From: Diphasiastrum complanatum
Lineage: Eukaryota > Streptophyta > Lycopodiopsida > Lycopodiales > Lycopodiaceae
Assembly: GCA_029204225.1 (NCBI GenBank)
Contig: CM055111.1
Coordinates: 3,163,029-3,227,028, forward strand
DNA length: 64,000 bases
Direction of reading: 5' to 3'
A program made the translations under genes and the position numbers. This document shows positions 1-11,034 of the stretch, one piece after another. The stretch's first letter is position 1. Each line of letters starts with the position of its first letter. The notes under the pieces were generated by a model. That model searched no databases. It had not been told where the DNA came from and worked only from the letters and a program-made list of their open reading frames with translations.

Positions 1-1062
1 GACTACTTAGAGCTTTTGTTCTTCTGTCACTTAGAACCTTTATTGACATATAGAGCGTGAGATGATGAAGTCGAAGAGGTGTCTTGACTTCTTCGATTAT
101 CTTCTTGCAACAACATAGTGATAACTCTAGTGAGAGTTAAATTTGAGTGTGTTCATATGATCATCACCTAGTTTTTATATGTAGAAGGCAAGCTTGATAG
201 CAATTTCATAATTGCATCTTGATCGTCGATGGTTGATCCGCCATTTGCCATTTATTGCAAGAGATTGTTAAACTGGTTAACATGATTCTGTAGTAATCAC
301 CATTTCACATCTTGAGTGTGCATTAATGCAAAAAATGATGATGGAACACAAATTGCAAATATCAATCAAGCTCTGAAACAACACGAAACGAAACGAAGCA
401 AAACTAGGCAAAGTGAGATACACATGCGATAGTAGACAATAGTTCATTCAAGATCAGACAAAATTGAGAGTGATATGTGCATAATAGCTATAGCATCATC
501 TATGGATCCTCTTGATTTCGAGGGTTGTAGGACAGACCCACACAACGCACTGGCATGAGAGAGAATAGTGTTCTCTCAGGGGTAGTATCTCACTTACTAG
601 CGGACTTCTTGGATCTCTGTAGATCCTGCTTACAAAGTTGTCTCGCTCACAGGTGGACTTCTATTCTGTATATTTTCTATCTACTACTGTATGTATTTTA
701 TACATTTAGTAATTGAATACATTCAGAGTAGCATATCTGATTAGATAGATTAAACAATTTATAACTAATCATGGATTAAAGAGGGGTGGATTAGGCATGT
801 CCTAACGTTCTTCCGCTGATGTTATCATATCATATCATGCTTTTTTGAACTTCATGGTACTTGCATGATCTTCATGATCCTTTGGAGCGTGAAGGTCATA
901 AGATGTCGCAAAGATTTTCGTGTCGCTTTGAGTCGTTTGACTTTCACGTCGTCTGGCTTTCTCCTGTTGTATCACGAACATTTTTCTTTCACGAACATTT
1001 CACGTTCGTGTCTTTTTGTTAGGATGTTCGCGAACATTTTTGCTTTGTGTCTTTTCGTCAAA
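1..1062 (-). repeat. Probable 3' LTR remnant of copia element A
   Basis: This stretch lies directly beyond the C-terminal end of the minus-strand copia polyprotein, where a 3' LTR is expected. It has no convincing gene. Near 960-1040 it contains several copies of a CACGAACAT-like motif in both orientations, as in repeat-rich U3 regions. Near 560-650 a GAGAGAAT/TTCTCTC motif resembles the R/U5 part of the C-family LTR at 22.08 kb. The left boundary is probably outside the window, and no second LTR copy was found to prove the ends. The LTR call is inferred from position. Confidence 0.4.
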
Positions 1063-1560
1063 CTAAGAGCTGAAAGCTAGCAAAGCTTTGGTAATAGAAA
1101 CGTTTTTTTTCTTCAGGTCCCTCTCAAAGCGTGATAGCTTGATGACTCCAAGACTGCTCCTCTGTTTCTCGAACAGACCTTTGTCTAAGGCCTTTGTGAA
1201 AATGTTAGCCACCATTTCCTTTGTTCCAATGACAATAGTGTGCAGTATCTTCTTCCCGATCAGATCCCTTATCAAGTGATACTTGATTGCGATGTGTTTT
1301 GTTCTTGAGTGAAACACAAGATCCTTTGTCGGATGTATTATCCATCTTCAAAATAAAAGGCTCATTTCTTGTTTTGCCCAGTTTGTCAAGGAACTATTTG
1401 AGCCAAATGATTTCATTAGCCATCTTTGCTACTGCAACGTACTTTACTTCGCAGGATGACTAAGCCACAATGGTCTGCTTCTTGCTGACCCAGAGAATTG
1501 CTACTCCTGATGCGATGGTGCATCCTCCTGAGACACTTTTGCAGTCGTCCTTGAGAAATG
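1063..1560 (-). pseudogene. Copia element A: RNase H and C-terminal end of pol
   Basis: Read on the minus strand, this is the end of a Ty1/copia polyprotein. About 1380-1500 encodes a decayed RNase H motif (SSCE.KY.A, normally SSxEAEY). It is followed by the conserved tail with HSRTKHIAIKYH and a TKAL motif, ending in frame at 1063. RNase H would degrade the RNA strand of the cDNA hybrid in the virus-like particle. Several in-frame stops and frame changes separate the motifs, so this is a dead copy. The family and direction are clear; exact boundaries are not. Confidence 0.75.
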
Positions 1561-1799
1561 CCTAGCTAGCATCACTGTAGGAATGCATCTGGAACCCTGC
1601 ATCATGAGAATAACAAAAAAAAAAAATCTTTCATTAATTGAAGGTATTGCAAAATTTATTTCGCAATCTTCCAATGAGTTGAGCTTGGATTCGTATAGAA
1701 TTGGCTTATCTTGTACACGGCATAAGCAATGTCAGGACGTGTGTTATCTACAAGGTACATCAGCGATCCAATTAGCTTTTTATATGGTGTAAGATGCAT

Positions 1800-2830
1800 C
1801 AATTCTCTTTTTTCTTAAGTCTTCGAACAGTCTTCATTTGTCACGGCTGTTTCTGCAAGCATTGGAGTATTTGTTCCTTTGCAACTCAGCATCCCAAAAT
1901 CTTCTAGGATTTTCTGGGTATATCTGGACTAATGAAGGTACAATTTGCCTCCCTCATAGTCCTTGTCAATCTGTAAGCCAAGATAACATCTGGCTCTCAA
2001 AATGTTTTGAGATGTCATACTTCATCTCAGCAATAAGTTCTTCACTTTTGTAGAATATCAAAGTGTCGTCCACATATACAACTACAATGATGACCTTCTC
2101 ATCTATAATTCTTACATAAACATTGGAATCAGCCATTAGTGGCTTAAGTCCCAAGGATTTTAGGGCTTAATCTTTCTTCTTATATCATTGTTGTGTTGAT
2201 TGCTTTAGACCATAGATACTCCTATGCATTCTACGTGCATAAGTGGGAAGTGAATTTGAAATGTAGCCTGGCGGTTGATCCATGTAGACTTCTTCATCTA
2301 GCTCACCATGCAAGAACGTTGTTTTCTCATCTCTGATGTGAATCTTGAGATCATAAACAGCTGCATATGCGAACAATAGATGTAGAGACGGATGTTTCAT
2401 GATAGGAGAGAAGGTCTCAACATAGTCAATACCATACCTCTGAGAAAATCCCTTCACTACAAGTCTGGCTTTATACTTAGAAATATCTCCATTCGGTCCA
2501 TACTTCAGCTTGTATACCCACTTGCATTTTATAGTCTTTCGCTTATATGGTAAGGCTGCAACGTCCATACTTGATTCTTCCTCATGGATTCCATCTCCTC
2601 ATTCATGGCTTGGATCCATTTGTCCTTCTCTAGACATTCAATTGCTTCATGGAATGTTTGTGGTTCTCCACTGAATCTATAAAACTCTTCTGATGTAGAA
2701 GCTGAACTGCCTGGCACAAATCTTGCTGGCGCTCTTCGTTCTCTTGTCGATCTTCTAGGAGATCCTTCTGGAACTGTGATGCTCTTGCCTTTATATGCTC
2801 TGCTAGGTCCGAAACCATTTCGATTTATAG
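1800..2830 (-). pseudogene. Copia element A: reverse transcriptase remnant
   Basis: The minus strand carries the copia RT core in broken pieces. 2185-2568 encodes KCKWVYKLK, the KARLVVKGFSQ motif, the metal-binding region FLHGELDEEVYMDQPPGY, and SIYGLKQ. 1966-2154 encodes YVDDTLIFYKS, which holds the YVDD catalytic pair. The stretch 2529-2818 is the linker before RT. Frames change near 2160, 2530 and 2630, with stops between, so no RT can be made. The sequence type (DIYM/VYMDQPPG, YVDDTLIF) differs from elements B, D and E and is closer to C and G in this window. Confidence 0.8.
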
Positions 2831-4060
2831 GTACTGAAGCAGTAGGCTAGCTTGCAAATCTTTCTTCATCTAATTCATCACTCGAATGAGGTGCGACTCA
2901 AACATCTTCGTTTGAGTGTTCGTCCTCTGCTCCCTCTGTCATAGTTGGTAGATCATAGTACTGTCTTCCAAGGACTTCATAATTGACAGGATCACTGTTG
3001 GCCATTGTTCTGCTCTCATCAAATTTGACATCTTTGACTGTCTTCATTATGTTTGTCTCTGGCATATAGACTCTGTAGTATGATGAATGATTGTCATATC
3101 CTACAAGATATCCTTGTTCTACTTTCTCATCAAGTTTCTTTCAAAGCTTATCAGGAACATGTGCATAAGCTGCACAACCAAAGATGCGGATGTGAGTCAA
3201 ATTGGGTTTTCTACCCCACCATAATTCGTGTGTTGTCGTGTGAGGAACGCCAGATTTTCCTGTCCTATTCTGAATGTAAGCAGCTGTAGCTACTGCTTCA
3301 GCCCATAGCACTCTTGGAGCCTTCGAATAGGCCATCATGCACCTGGCAGCTTCCATTAGAGTCATGTTCTTTCTTTCTACAACACCGTTGTGCTGCGGTG
3401 TATAAGATGCAGTTCTTCTGTGAATGATTCCAGGATCATTGCAGAAACCGGTGAATCGGTTTGAGATGTATTCTCCACCCCGATCTGTTTTGCTCTGCTT
3501 CACTTAATTTCTAGTGCATCTTTCTACCAGTTCACATACTCCGTGAACTTGTCAAATGCTTCTGATTTATTATGAATAAAGTAGATTTTGGCAAATCTAC
3601 TGTAATCATCAATAAAGGTTATATAATACTTTGAGCCCCTTACTGAGATCACGCTTAAAGGTCCACAGATGTCTGAATGTACAAGCTCCAGAATCTTTGT
3701 AGCTCTGTAGGAGTCTTTAACAAAAGGAGTACGTGACATCTTACACTTCATACATGCATCACAGGTCATCAAACTGGTTGCATTCGAGATGCTCACCCCT
3801 GTGATTGCTCCATGATGGCTTGCTTGATATAGTGCCATTGAATTCATATGGCATAGTCTCTTGTGCCATAGTGTATCTGGCGAATCATCATGAGTCTGAT
3901 GCACTTGATCTACAGGTAGGCGTACCTTCAAGTGATATAGGTTGCCTTTTCTTCTACCTTGAGTGATAAGTATACTGATACTTACATCAACAACGTTGCA
4001 TGCTTCATCTAATAATGTTACATGCATCCCTGCATCAACTATTCTTGCAACTAGTAGCAA
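2830..4060 (-). pseudogene. Copia element A: GAG-pre-integrase and integrase remnant
   Basis: 3524-4060 (minus) encodes the HHCC zinc-binding module (WHKRLCH followed by CDAC) and the start of the integrase core, including LVHSDICGPL with the first catalytic Asp and FIDDYSRF. 3141-3503 continues in another frame with TDRGGEYIS (second Asp) and PQHNGVVERKN (catalytic Glu). Further left, 2830-3140 encodes the post-core region and a decayed acidic linker. The D-D-E residues are all still visible, but a frame change near 3510 and stops inactivate the gene. It sits in normal copia order between protease (right) and RT (left). Confidence 0.8.
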
Positions 4061-4063
4061 GTC

Positions 4064-4354
4064 CTACTGCATCGTAGGCACGAACAAAACATCTTCGAGT
4101 CGTCTGTCTCTACCGTTAGTGTTGAGCCATAGTGAACCAATACCATTCACTTGATGCTTTGATCCATCTCCAAGAATGATAAATCTTGATGGATCTGCAC
4201 TTCGGAAATCAGACATGATCCGTCTTGATGTAATGAAGTGTGAGGTAGCTCCTGAATCAATAATTACCTCATGTGTGTCAGGTGTTGATACTGCACACAT
4301 GTCTGCATAGATGTAGGCGGTCAAATTTCCGTGATTCGATCTTTCTTCGCCCAT
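4064..4354 (-). pseudogene. Copia element A: aspartic protease remnant
   Basis: A 96-residue minus-strand reading frame contains IIDSGATSHFI, the D-S-G active-site motif of the retropepsin-like protease that processes copia polyproteins. It is followed by the conserved VNGIGSLWL and LEDVLFVP strands. It leads directly into the HHCC module of the same element. Upstream (to the right) the expected zinc knuckle is missing: at about 4370-4400 the sequence switches to a different copia fragment. The zinc-knuckle part reappears near 5950-6300, so the element is interrupted here. Confidence 0.75.
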
Positions 4355-4399
4355 CTTTGAGCTCTCTGGATCCTCGACATAGGACAGACTATTATTGTT

Positions 4400-4535
4400 C
4401 TAAAAGGTTTAATCTAGACAATGTGCTTTATGTTCCATCTATCACCAAAAACTTGCTTGGTGCTAGTCAATTGATGTGGATAATGGTTATGATGTCCACT
4501 TCAAGCATGGTTTTTGCTCTATAATTTGCACTTGG
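4400..4535 (+). pseudogene. Short inverted copia fragment (post-protease region)
   Basis: On the plus strand this piece encodes NLDNVLYVPSITKNLLGASQ. A one-base frame change is followed by DNGYDVHFKHGF. This is the conserved stretch just after the copia protease. It lies in the opposite direction to its neighbours on both sides, which encode the same or the preceding domain on the minus strand. It is therefore a rearranged scrap, not a gene. Confidence 0.6.
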
Positions 4536-5690
4536 TGTCACATCCTTTGTCATCAAAGCCCTCTAATTAGACATCACACAAGTATAAAGCTTATAAATTT
4601 GACCTTAAGACATCTCCCTTCTTTATGTAACAAGCATCTCCATCAAACTCTACTTGATGTCCATTGTCATTTGTCCAACACCAAGAAGACTCTTTGAAAG
4701 TGAAGGAATGTACAATACATTTTCAAGTCTTGATTTTCTTGTATTTGAGAGAACAAGAGAAATAGAGCCAATACATTCAATGACACACTCACCATCATTT
4801 GTCGTATAGATCACTTGCTTGACTCCATCATAAGTGACTAAGGAAGATAAGAATTATGTATGACTAGTCATATGAGAACTAGCTCGACTATCAATCCACC
4901 ATGACTCTTTGTCACTTTCTCTTGAGATAAGACTTGAAGACATCATAAGAGTACCAAAAACTTCATTACTAGCATCTTCGTCATTAGTAAAGTTTCTTTG
5001 CTTGCTATCTTCTAATTGCTTTCTTTTCTTTTTAGCATTCATTAGCAAAATGACACTTTTTGCCACAATAAAAGCACTTGAGTTTAGACTTATCCTTCTT
5101 ACCACCATAAGAGGATGTTGCCATTGCCTTTGGTGAAGAGTGCCTCTACATGGTAGAAGTAGGTTCACTTCTTGACTTGATATTAGAAACCCTATCCTCT
5201 TCAGCCACCAACACCTCTTGCAACTGTTCAGTACATGGCAAAGTTCTTTGAATAGAAAAACTTTGAACAAGATTAGCATAGCCCTCTCCTAAGCCATTCA
5301 GAAGAAGTTGAACAATATCAATGTTACCGATAGCATCACCAACACATGCTGAGTCACCATTAAGAGATTTAACCCTCATCACATAAGAGTTAGCACTTTC
5401 ACCTTCTTTTTGATAGCTTTGAAGAATTCTTCTTCTTAGAGTGAGCACCCTAGATGTGGACTTTGACTCATAAATCTTTTGAAGAGTCCTCCATGCCTCA
5501 TAAGATGAAGTACAAGCTCCTACCTCTTTGAGAAGCTCATTCAAGATATTCATCTTGATGATGTGTAAAGACATCTTTGCCTTCCTTCGATAAATGATTT
5601 GATCTTAGACAATATCAGGTTCCTCTTCAATACATAACACAAGATCCATCATATCATTCATAGTTAGCAATAACACTCTAGTGATACAAT
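4536..5690 (-). pseudogene. Second copia fragment inside element A: gag and protease
   Basis: The minus strand encodes, from right to left, a UBN2-type copia gag (5146-5574, with the EAWRTLQKIYESKSTSRVL and SANSYVMRVK motifs), a decayed zinc knuckle region (about 5030-5090), and a protease with WWIDSRASSHMTS (4854-5279). The normal DSGA active site has become DSRA. The post-protease strands follow to about 4540. The sequence is much closer to elements B, D and E1 than to element A. It sits where A lacks its zinc knuckle, so I read it as a foreign copia fragment lodged within A. Several frame changes are present. Confidence 0.65.
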
Positions 5691-5939
5691 CTGGGAATTG
5701 TAGTCAAATAGAGCCTTGGTCCATGACTTTGTGTGAGCTCGAGTCTCCAAAAAAAATGTACTTTGATTATGTTGTTGTGAGGTTTGAGAATAGGTTCTTA
5801 CATGGTGTCATGTGTTGTGAAGCACCTAAATCAAGATACCATTCACAAATATTTTGCTTGGTTGATCGTGTATCACAGTGCCTTCTCATCTTCTTGGGAA
5901 TTTTGATAGAGTTAGAATCTCCATCTTGGTGCTGCTGCA

Positions 5940-6875
5940 TCTTCTTCCTCGCTTCATTGTGCTTGAGGATACAACAATCTTTGATGTCGTGATCTCCTGC
6001 AGTATCTTCAAAAGATTTTGGTCGTGGCTGGTTGTTGTTGTCGATTTACTAAGAAAGTTTTAGCTTTTGGTAAAAGTTGTGGCTACCTTTACAAATTAAG
6101 CCATTGCTACTCTACCAACAGTCAAGCTCGCATTGAATCTGGCTGCTCCGCCTTCGTCTTTTTGTCCTTGAAGTTCTTCTTCTTGGACTGCTGCTTATTA
6201 GAGTACAATGCCCTTGATTTGGTACTTTTTGTAGATAAGCTCTTTCTCCTAACTTCTTCTTGCAATAGACTTGCTATCAACTTCTAGAGTGATAGCGCAG
6301 GAGTATGGGTCAAGAGCAATACTAGGTTGTCATAGGAGGACGGAAGACAAGAAGAGACATTGTTGAGTCTTCTTCAGAAATAGGAGAACCTATTGTAGCT
6401 AGTTGATTCAGCAATTGTTTGAACTCATTCAAATGATCATTGACTGAGGTGCCTTCACTCATTTTGAGTGTAAGGACCTTCTTTCTCAGGAAGAGACAAG
6501 TCGATACATCTGAAGTCTCATAGATACTTGTGAAGATATCCCACGCTTCTTTGGAGGTGTTATTGTTTGACACATGAGCAATCTGAGTGTCTTTCAGATT
6601 CAAGGATACAATGGCAAGAGCTTTGCCATCCTTTGCTTCCCATCTTGGAAGCATTTCAGGTTCTACTGGTTTGGCTATAGAACCATTTACGTATCCCCAT
6701 AGCTCCTTTTCGATAAGATCATCCTCATCTTGAATTTCCACATGTGAAAATCATCTTTGTTGAACTTGTTGATCAAGCGGATCTCTGAGGTTGAATATTC
6801 CATTATGATCGATGAACAGAGATTGAACACAAAACAAGGTCTATGCCACAACAGAAATCGAGGCCATTGTCCCAA
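5940..6875 (-). pseudogene. Copia element A: gag (UBN2 domain and zinc knuckle remnant)
   Basis: 6687-6875 encodes the gag N-terminus (IRLINKFNKDDFHMWKFKMR). 6322-6741 continues in a second frame with the UBN2 capsid-like core (KEAWDIFTSIYETSD, then LRKKVLTLKMSEG). Further left, around 5950-6010, a degenerate CCHC knuckle can be read (GDHDIKDCCI). Gag forms the virus-like particle that packages the RNA. A frame change near 6700 and several stops disable it. This piece and the protease at 4064-4354 probably belonged to one element before the 4.4-5.7 kb fragment separated them. Confidence 0.65.
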
Positions 6876-8152
6876 CAGATGATAAAAATGAACAATGATA
6901 ATTGATGATAAGGATCTAGATTTCTTAGAGAACGGAGTGATAGAGCAGTTCTAATTGTGTTGATTAATGAGTATTAGTGTAGGTGTCATAGACAACCATA
7001 GAGAGAGATTTCATAAACAATTAGGCATCTGAGATAGCCATGCAGTTCTCTGATATTGATATTTTGATATAAAGAAATGCTAAATGATTAAGCATCAAAG
7101 ACAACCATACATTTCTTCGTTTATGATACTTGCGGAATACGAGTGAGAGATAATTAAAATTCAACGAGAATGCAATGAGATAGACAATAGCGAATCTGTA
7201 TATTCAATGTTGTAATAACAAATATCAGATCACAAGAAAATTGCGCTGATAAGCGCATGATCCTACCTATAGAAAAAAATCAATTGTTATAGACTGAATA
7301 TTATTTGTCTCTCTATATTCTCTAACTTTGAGGAGTCACATACTGTGAAGATTTGTTTTTGGTCATTTGATCTTTGTCGTATCTTCCACACACCTTTCTC
7401 CAGTCCCTCATTTACATATATATAGCTATTGGATGATCTTGTGTTATTCTAACTTTACAATTACAAGATCGTTAACAGTTGTTTAACTGATCAATTAGGT
7501 CAATTATTATTGGAGTGTGATGACGTAGATAGTCTATACGTGAAATCCTATGCAAATATGCACAGTGTCGCATTTTTCACATTTTTCGGGAAAATGCGAT
7601 ATTCTCCGGAATGGCCAGAAATCTCCAGTTAGCACTTGTGTCACATTTTTCACAAATACTCAGAATGACCCGAAAGTGAAGTAGAAGACTTTGTCGGGTT
7701 TTTTGCCATTTTCGTCTGTTGAAGTTTGCGAGTTAAAATGTAGATTATTGCGACGAATAGTTCAAAAATGAAGACTTCTTTGAGAGAGTGATTTACATAG
7801 AGGAAAAGGAGGGCTGTTAGGATGAGTAGGTGTAAGATTAAATTCCAACACGTCGCACTCCCAATACAGGCAACAGCCTTGTTGGTCACCACATGTTTGA
7901 TCGTCAGCTCCGCTCATGTCGACAAGATCTCCAAAATCTCCTTTCGATACCTTCTTTTCTATTTCCATACTCACTCTACCCATCTCCTACCCACATACAA
8001 TTGGGCCCACCTGGTCTACAAAGAGCTATATTTAGCTCTTAACAAACCCAATAAATCACTACTGGTGGCTTACAAACCGACATTATTCTAGTCAAACTTC
8101 CTGACACCCATCCCCGCCCTGCAAAACCCACTGCCGGTTGCCAAGCCCTTTT
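6876..8152 (-). repeat. Gene-free LTR-like stretch upstream of A gag
   Basis: No gene is visible. Lying upstream of the minus-strand gag, the right part would hold the 5' LTR of element A. A TATATATAG box at 7417-7425 supports this. From 7560 to 7650 there are GCATTTTTCACATTTTTC blocks that resemble motifs in the solo LTRs at 8.5 and 31.6 kb. No PBS or TG/CA ends could be fixed. The part 7760-8152 has no recognisable content. Confidence 0.3.
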
Positions 8153-9668
8153 TGTTGGAAATTAAGCCCAGAGTTGTCTCCTTGGTGAATGACTAATTCC
8201 TATTTCATGATTCTTCGTGCATGCTTATTGATCATTGATCTAGGGTCAGGTGAAACCTATTTTTGGTTCAAAGTCTGCTCATTTAATACCTGCAAGAATC
8301 ATAACTTAGATAGCCAAACTATTTGAAGAACATCTACAATGGGCTTCCGGTTGATCTCCAGCAAAGGGTAACCAATCCTGTCATAATTTCAAGTTCAAAT
8401 GTTAAGTTTAATAACTTGAAGTCATTGAAGACTCGGCCATCTTCAAGGACTTCCACAAAACTTGCATTTAGAACAAGTCTGCAGATTTACACTACTTTTT
8501 CAACAGTCTGCACAAATACACTAAGTGTCGCACAGTTCACATTTTTCGCACATACTCGAAAACTGTGACACTTGCCTTCTACCTCTTCCGATCAATTATT
8601 TTGAAGAATTCAACTTGTTCACAGTTTAAAAGTTTAACTATTTTCAACACCTTCAACTTTTTCGCATTTTCCTTAAAATGCGAAGAGAGAGAGAAAATTC
8701 CCGAAGGTCCTCTACTTTTAAGGGTTAAACTGTTAAAGGCACCTTCGCCTTGTTTTTAAGGACATCTTAAACTATTTACGGGCACCTTCGGCTTTTCCGC
8801 AAAATTTCAAAAAGAGAGAAAAATGCCGAAGGTCATCTATTTTGAACAAGGAACATTCCCAGCCACTTCCCAAAATTTGCGAAGTGAGAGAAAACCACTT
8901 CACTCAAAATGCGAATTGAGAGAATTTGCGACATCCTTGTCCGCATCAACGTTCCTGATTTGTTGACCGTATATACTATGTATAGTTGTCACAATGGCCA
9001 AATACTTCCAAGTACAATGACTTACCTAATTAGGTGACAAACATTTAATGGAGTTAATACATGGATGCAATCTATAAGTAGATCATCCCAGCATAGATTA
9101 CTTGAGTCGCTCCGTCCATGAGACGTATTATTTGAACCTCCCAGTTACACCGTCATTGTTGGTTGTAATTGCTATTCGTGCTTCAATGTAATATAGCAGC
9201 AACATGCTTTTCTATCTGTGTATATTGTACATGAATGCTTGTTGTGATTGAATGCACTTTATCGTTGTTTGATTGCACTTGTTTACTCACTCTGATCAGA
9301 ACACGGACATCTACAACTCCTCAGTTTCTGATCAGACGATGGTTGTCTTTGACGCCTGAAGAACTCGCGATATCATACTGCTTTTCATTTATTTTAGAAC
9401 CATACTTCACATTGAATCTGATTTCAGTAATACCACACACAAACCATTTCTAATCTCTTCGGTGGACTGTACTCTCATTTTTGAGAGTATGAATTAATTT
9501 TTAAGATCTTGTTGGGCAATTAGAACACTTAAAGCTCTGATCATATTTAGCATAAGCTTTCTATTAGACTGTTTTTGCATCTAGCAGCTGATTGTAGTGG
9601 GAGAGATGTTCCACAAATTTCCTGCTCTCTTCTCCATTCGCGTTCTTCTATCTCCATTGCCCCCATCA
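8153..9668 (+). mobile_element. Solo LTR 1 (about 1.5 kb), target duplication CTTTT
   Basis: The sequence starts TGTTGGAAATT and ends CCCCCATCA, and is flanked by the perfect direct repeat CTTTT at 8148-8152 and 9669-9673. It has no internal coding region. It aligns along its length with the interrupted LTR at 24771-32519, including the matching start (TGTTAGAAATT), the GGGTAACCA block, the AGTGTCGCACAGTTC block and the CTCCTCAG block. The shared length and the duplication show a solo LTR left by recombination between the two LTRs of one retrotransposon. Orientation is inferred from the TATA-like CTATAAGTAG near 9073. It carries about 200 bp more than the second copy, made of GAGAGA-type repeats (8670-8930). 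Confidence 0.85.
8670..8935 (+). repeat. Degenerate GAGAGA/CGAAGG repeats in solo LTR 1 U3
   Basis: At least four imperfect copies of a purine-rich block occur near 8678, 8803, 8873 and 8907. Each has AAAAT(T/G) followed by GAAG or CAAA and GAGAGAAAA, and two are followed by CCGAAGGT. They lie upstream of the likely TATA box and account for most of the extra length of this LTR over its relative at 31.5 kb. Repeated U3 blocks like these often act as promoter elements in retrotransposons; no function is shown here. Confidence 0.55.
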
Positions 9669-9673
9669 CTTTT

Positions 9674-10970
9674 CACCCTTCTTGCCGCTTCTAGTGTTCA
9701 AAGCCCCTCTCAATCCTGTCAGTCCCAATTACCAATCCATGACACTGCCACCACCGCCCAATCTTCCCCCACCCCTCAGATGTCCTCACCCCTTTCTCCC
9801 TGACTTTTTGAGCAGCGTCCATGGAATCTGGCCGAGTGTTTTTGCCCCATCTCAACCCATGGATGTTTATGCTACCCATGCTGTGCAGGCTGTAGTTGTA
9901 GCCCAACACCAAGTCAATGTGGTTTGCCAGACCATTAGCCAATTGGAAAACTAGGACACAATCGAGCTCCAAGAGCGTGACAATTGGGGATGCGTCAAAA
10001 ACATGACGATTGGGGATGTTTATGCTACCCATGCTGTGCAGGCTATAGTTGCAGCCCAACACCAAGTCAATGTGGTTTGCCAGACCATGAGCCAATTGGA
10101 AAACTAGCACATCACTGAGCTCCAAGAGCGTGACGATTGGGCATGCATCAAAAAGATGATCTCCAGGCGAAGGCCGACATTGTTGGCTAGCTGACTCAAC
10201 AGATGAATGACGCTGAGGTCGTTAATAAAAAACTTCAGCAAGAAAATAAAAAAATTCAAAAAATTAATAAAGAGAAGGACGTGGACATTGAGAAGCTCCG
10301 CACTCATTTCAATAAACTCGAAGTGTCTCTGGCTACTGAGCGCAAGCTATCCCAAGCCTATTCTGACTCTGGCCATGTATTGTAGACCAGCTATGGGCCT
10401 CCCAACGAACTATTTGTCCCTCCTACAACAATTGGATGTCCTAAAAAATAAGCCTTATGAGCAAGCCATCCAGACTATTATCGCCCAACAGATCGACTAT
10501 AGCAAGCAGCAAGTCGACGGCCTGAAGAGCCATGTCGCATCTTCGAATTTCTTTCTTCCATTATCCGAGTAACACCAAAGATGCCCAAATTGAAATCGAC
10601 TCCCCATTTAGGACATCTCATCAATACAAGACGGTGGAGCATTATAAGGCCCAATATACTCAATTAAAGTCCAATATTGGTGCCTTAAAAGATAACTATG
10701 AATCAACACCCCAAAGATGCGCTTGAAATCTCAAATCTTCGGGCCAAATATGTGGAATTAGCCGAGGAGATTACAGCTCTAGAGCAAATGGTTGATGTCA
10801 AGGACCATGCCATGAGGCAATTCACCGAACTAAGCATGGACCCAAGCAAAAACTTCTCTCTAGAATTGAAACATCACTCTGTGCTGATCTCGCATCAAAT
10901 TGGCCTTGATGGAACCAGCCTTTCTGACTTGAGTGCTATTGCATTACAAAACTCGCACATTGAAATATAA
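9674..10970 (+). pseudogene. Broken coiled-coil ORF, origin unknown
   Basis: A plus-strand coding remnant spans several frames. 9682-9954 has a Pro/Ser-rich start, then VVVAQHQVNVVCQTISQLEN. 10203-10385 is charged and heptad-like (KKLQQENKKIQKINKEKD). 10207-10572 and 10532-10726 continue in other frames, and 10698-10970 encodes ISNLRAKYVELAEEITALEQ. At least three frame changes and several stops are needed to join them. A 153-bp in-frame tandem duplication is present at 9861-10166. The predicted product is a long coiled coil with no recognised domain. It could be a host gene remnant or a retroelement-borne extra ORF. It begins right after solo LTR 1. Confidence 0.4.
9861..10166 (+). repeat. 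153-bp tandem duplication
   Basis: The block beginning GGATGTTTATGCTACCCATG at 9861 recurs at 10014. The unit is 153 bp, a multiple of three, so the duplication kept the reading frame of the coiled-coil ORF. The two units differ at several bases. Confidence 0.8.
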
Positions 10971-11034
10971 TTGTTGTTGAGCAAGAATGTAAATCCAGAT
11001 GTGGATTTACGAGTGTCTACATCTCTTCCCCAAC

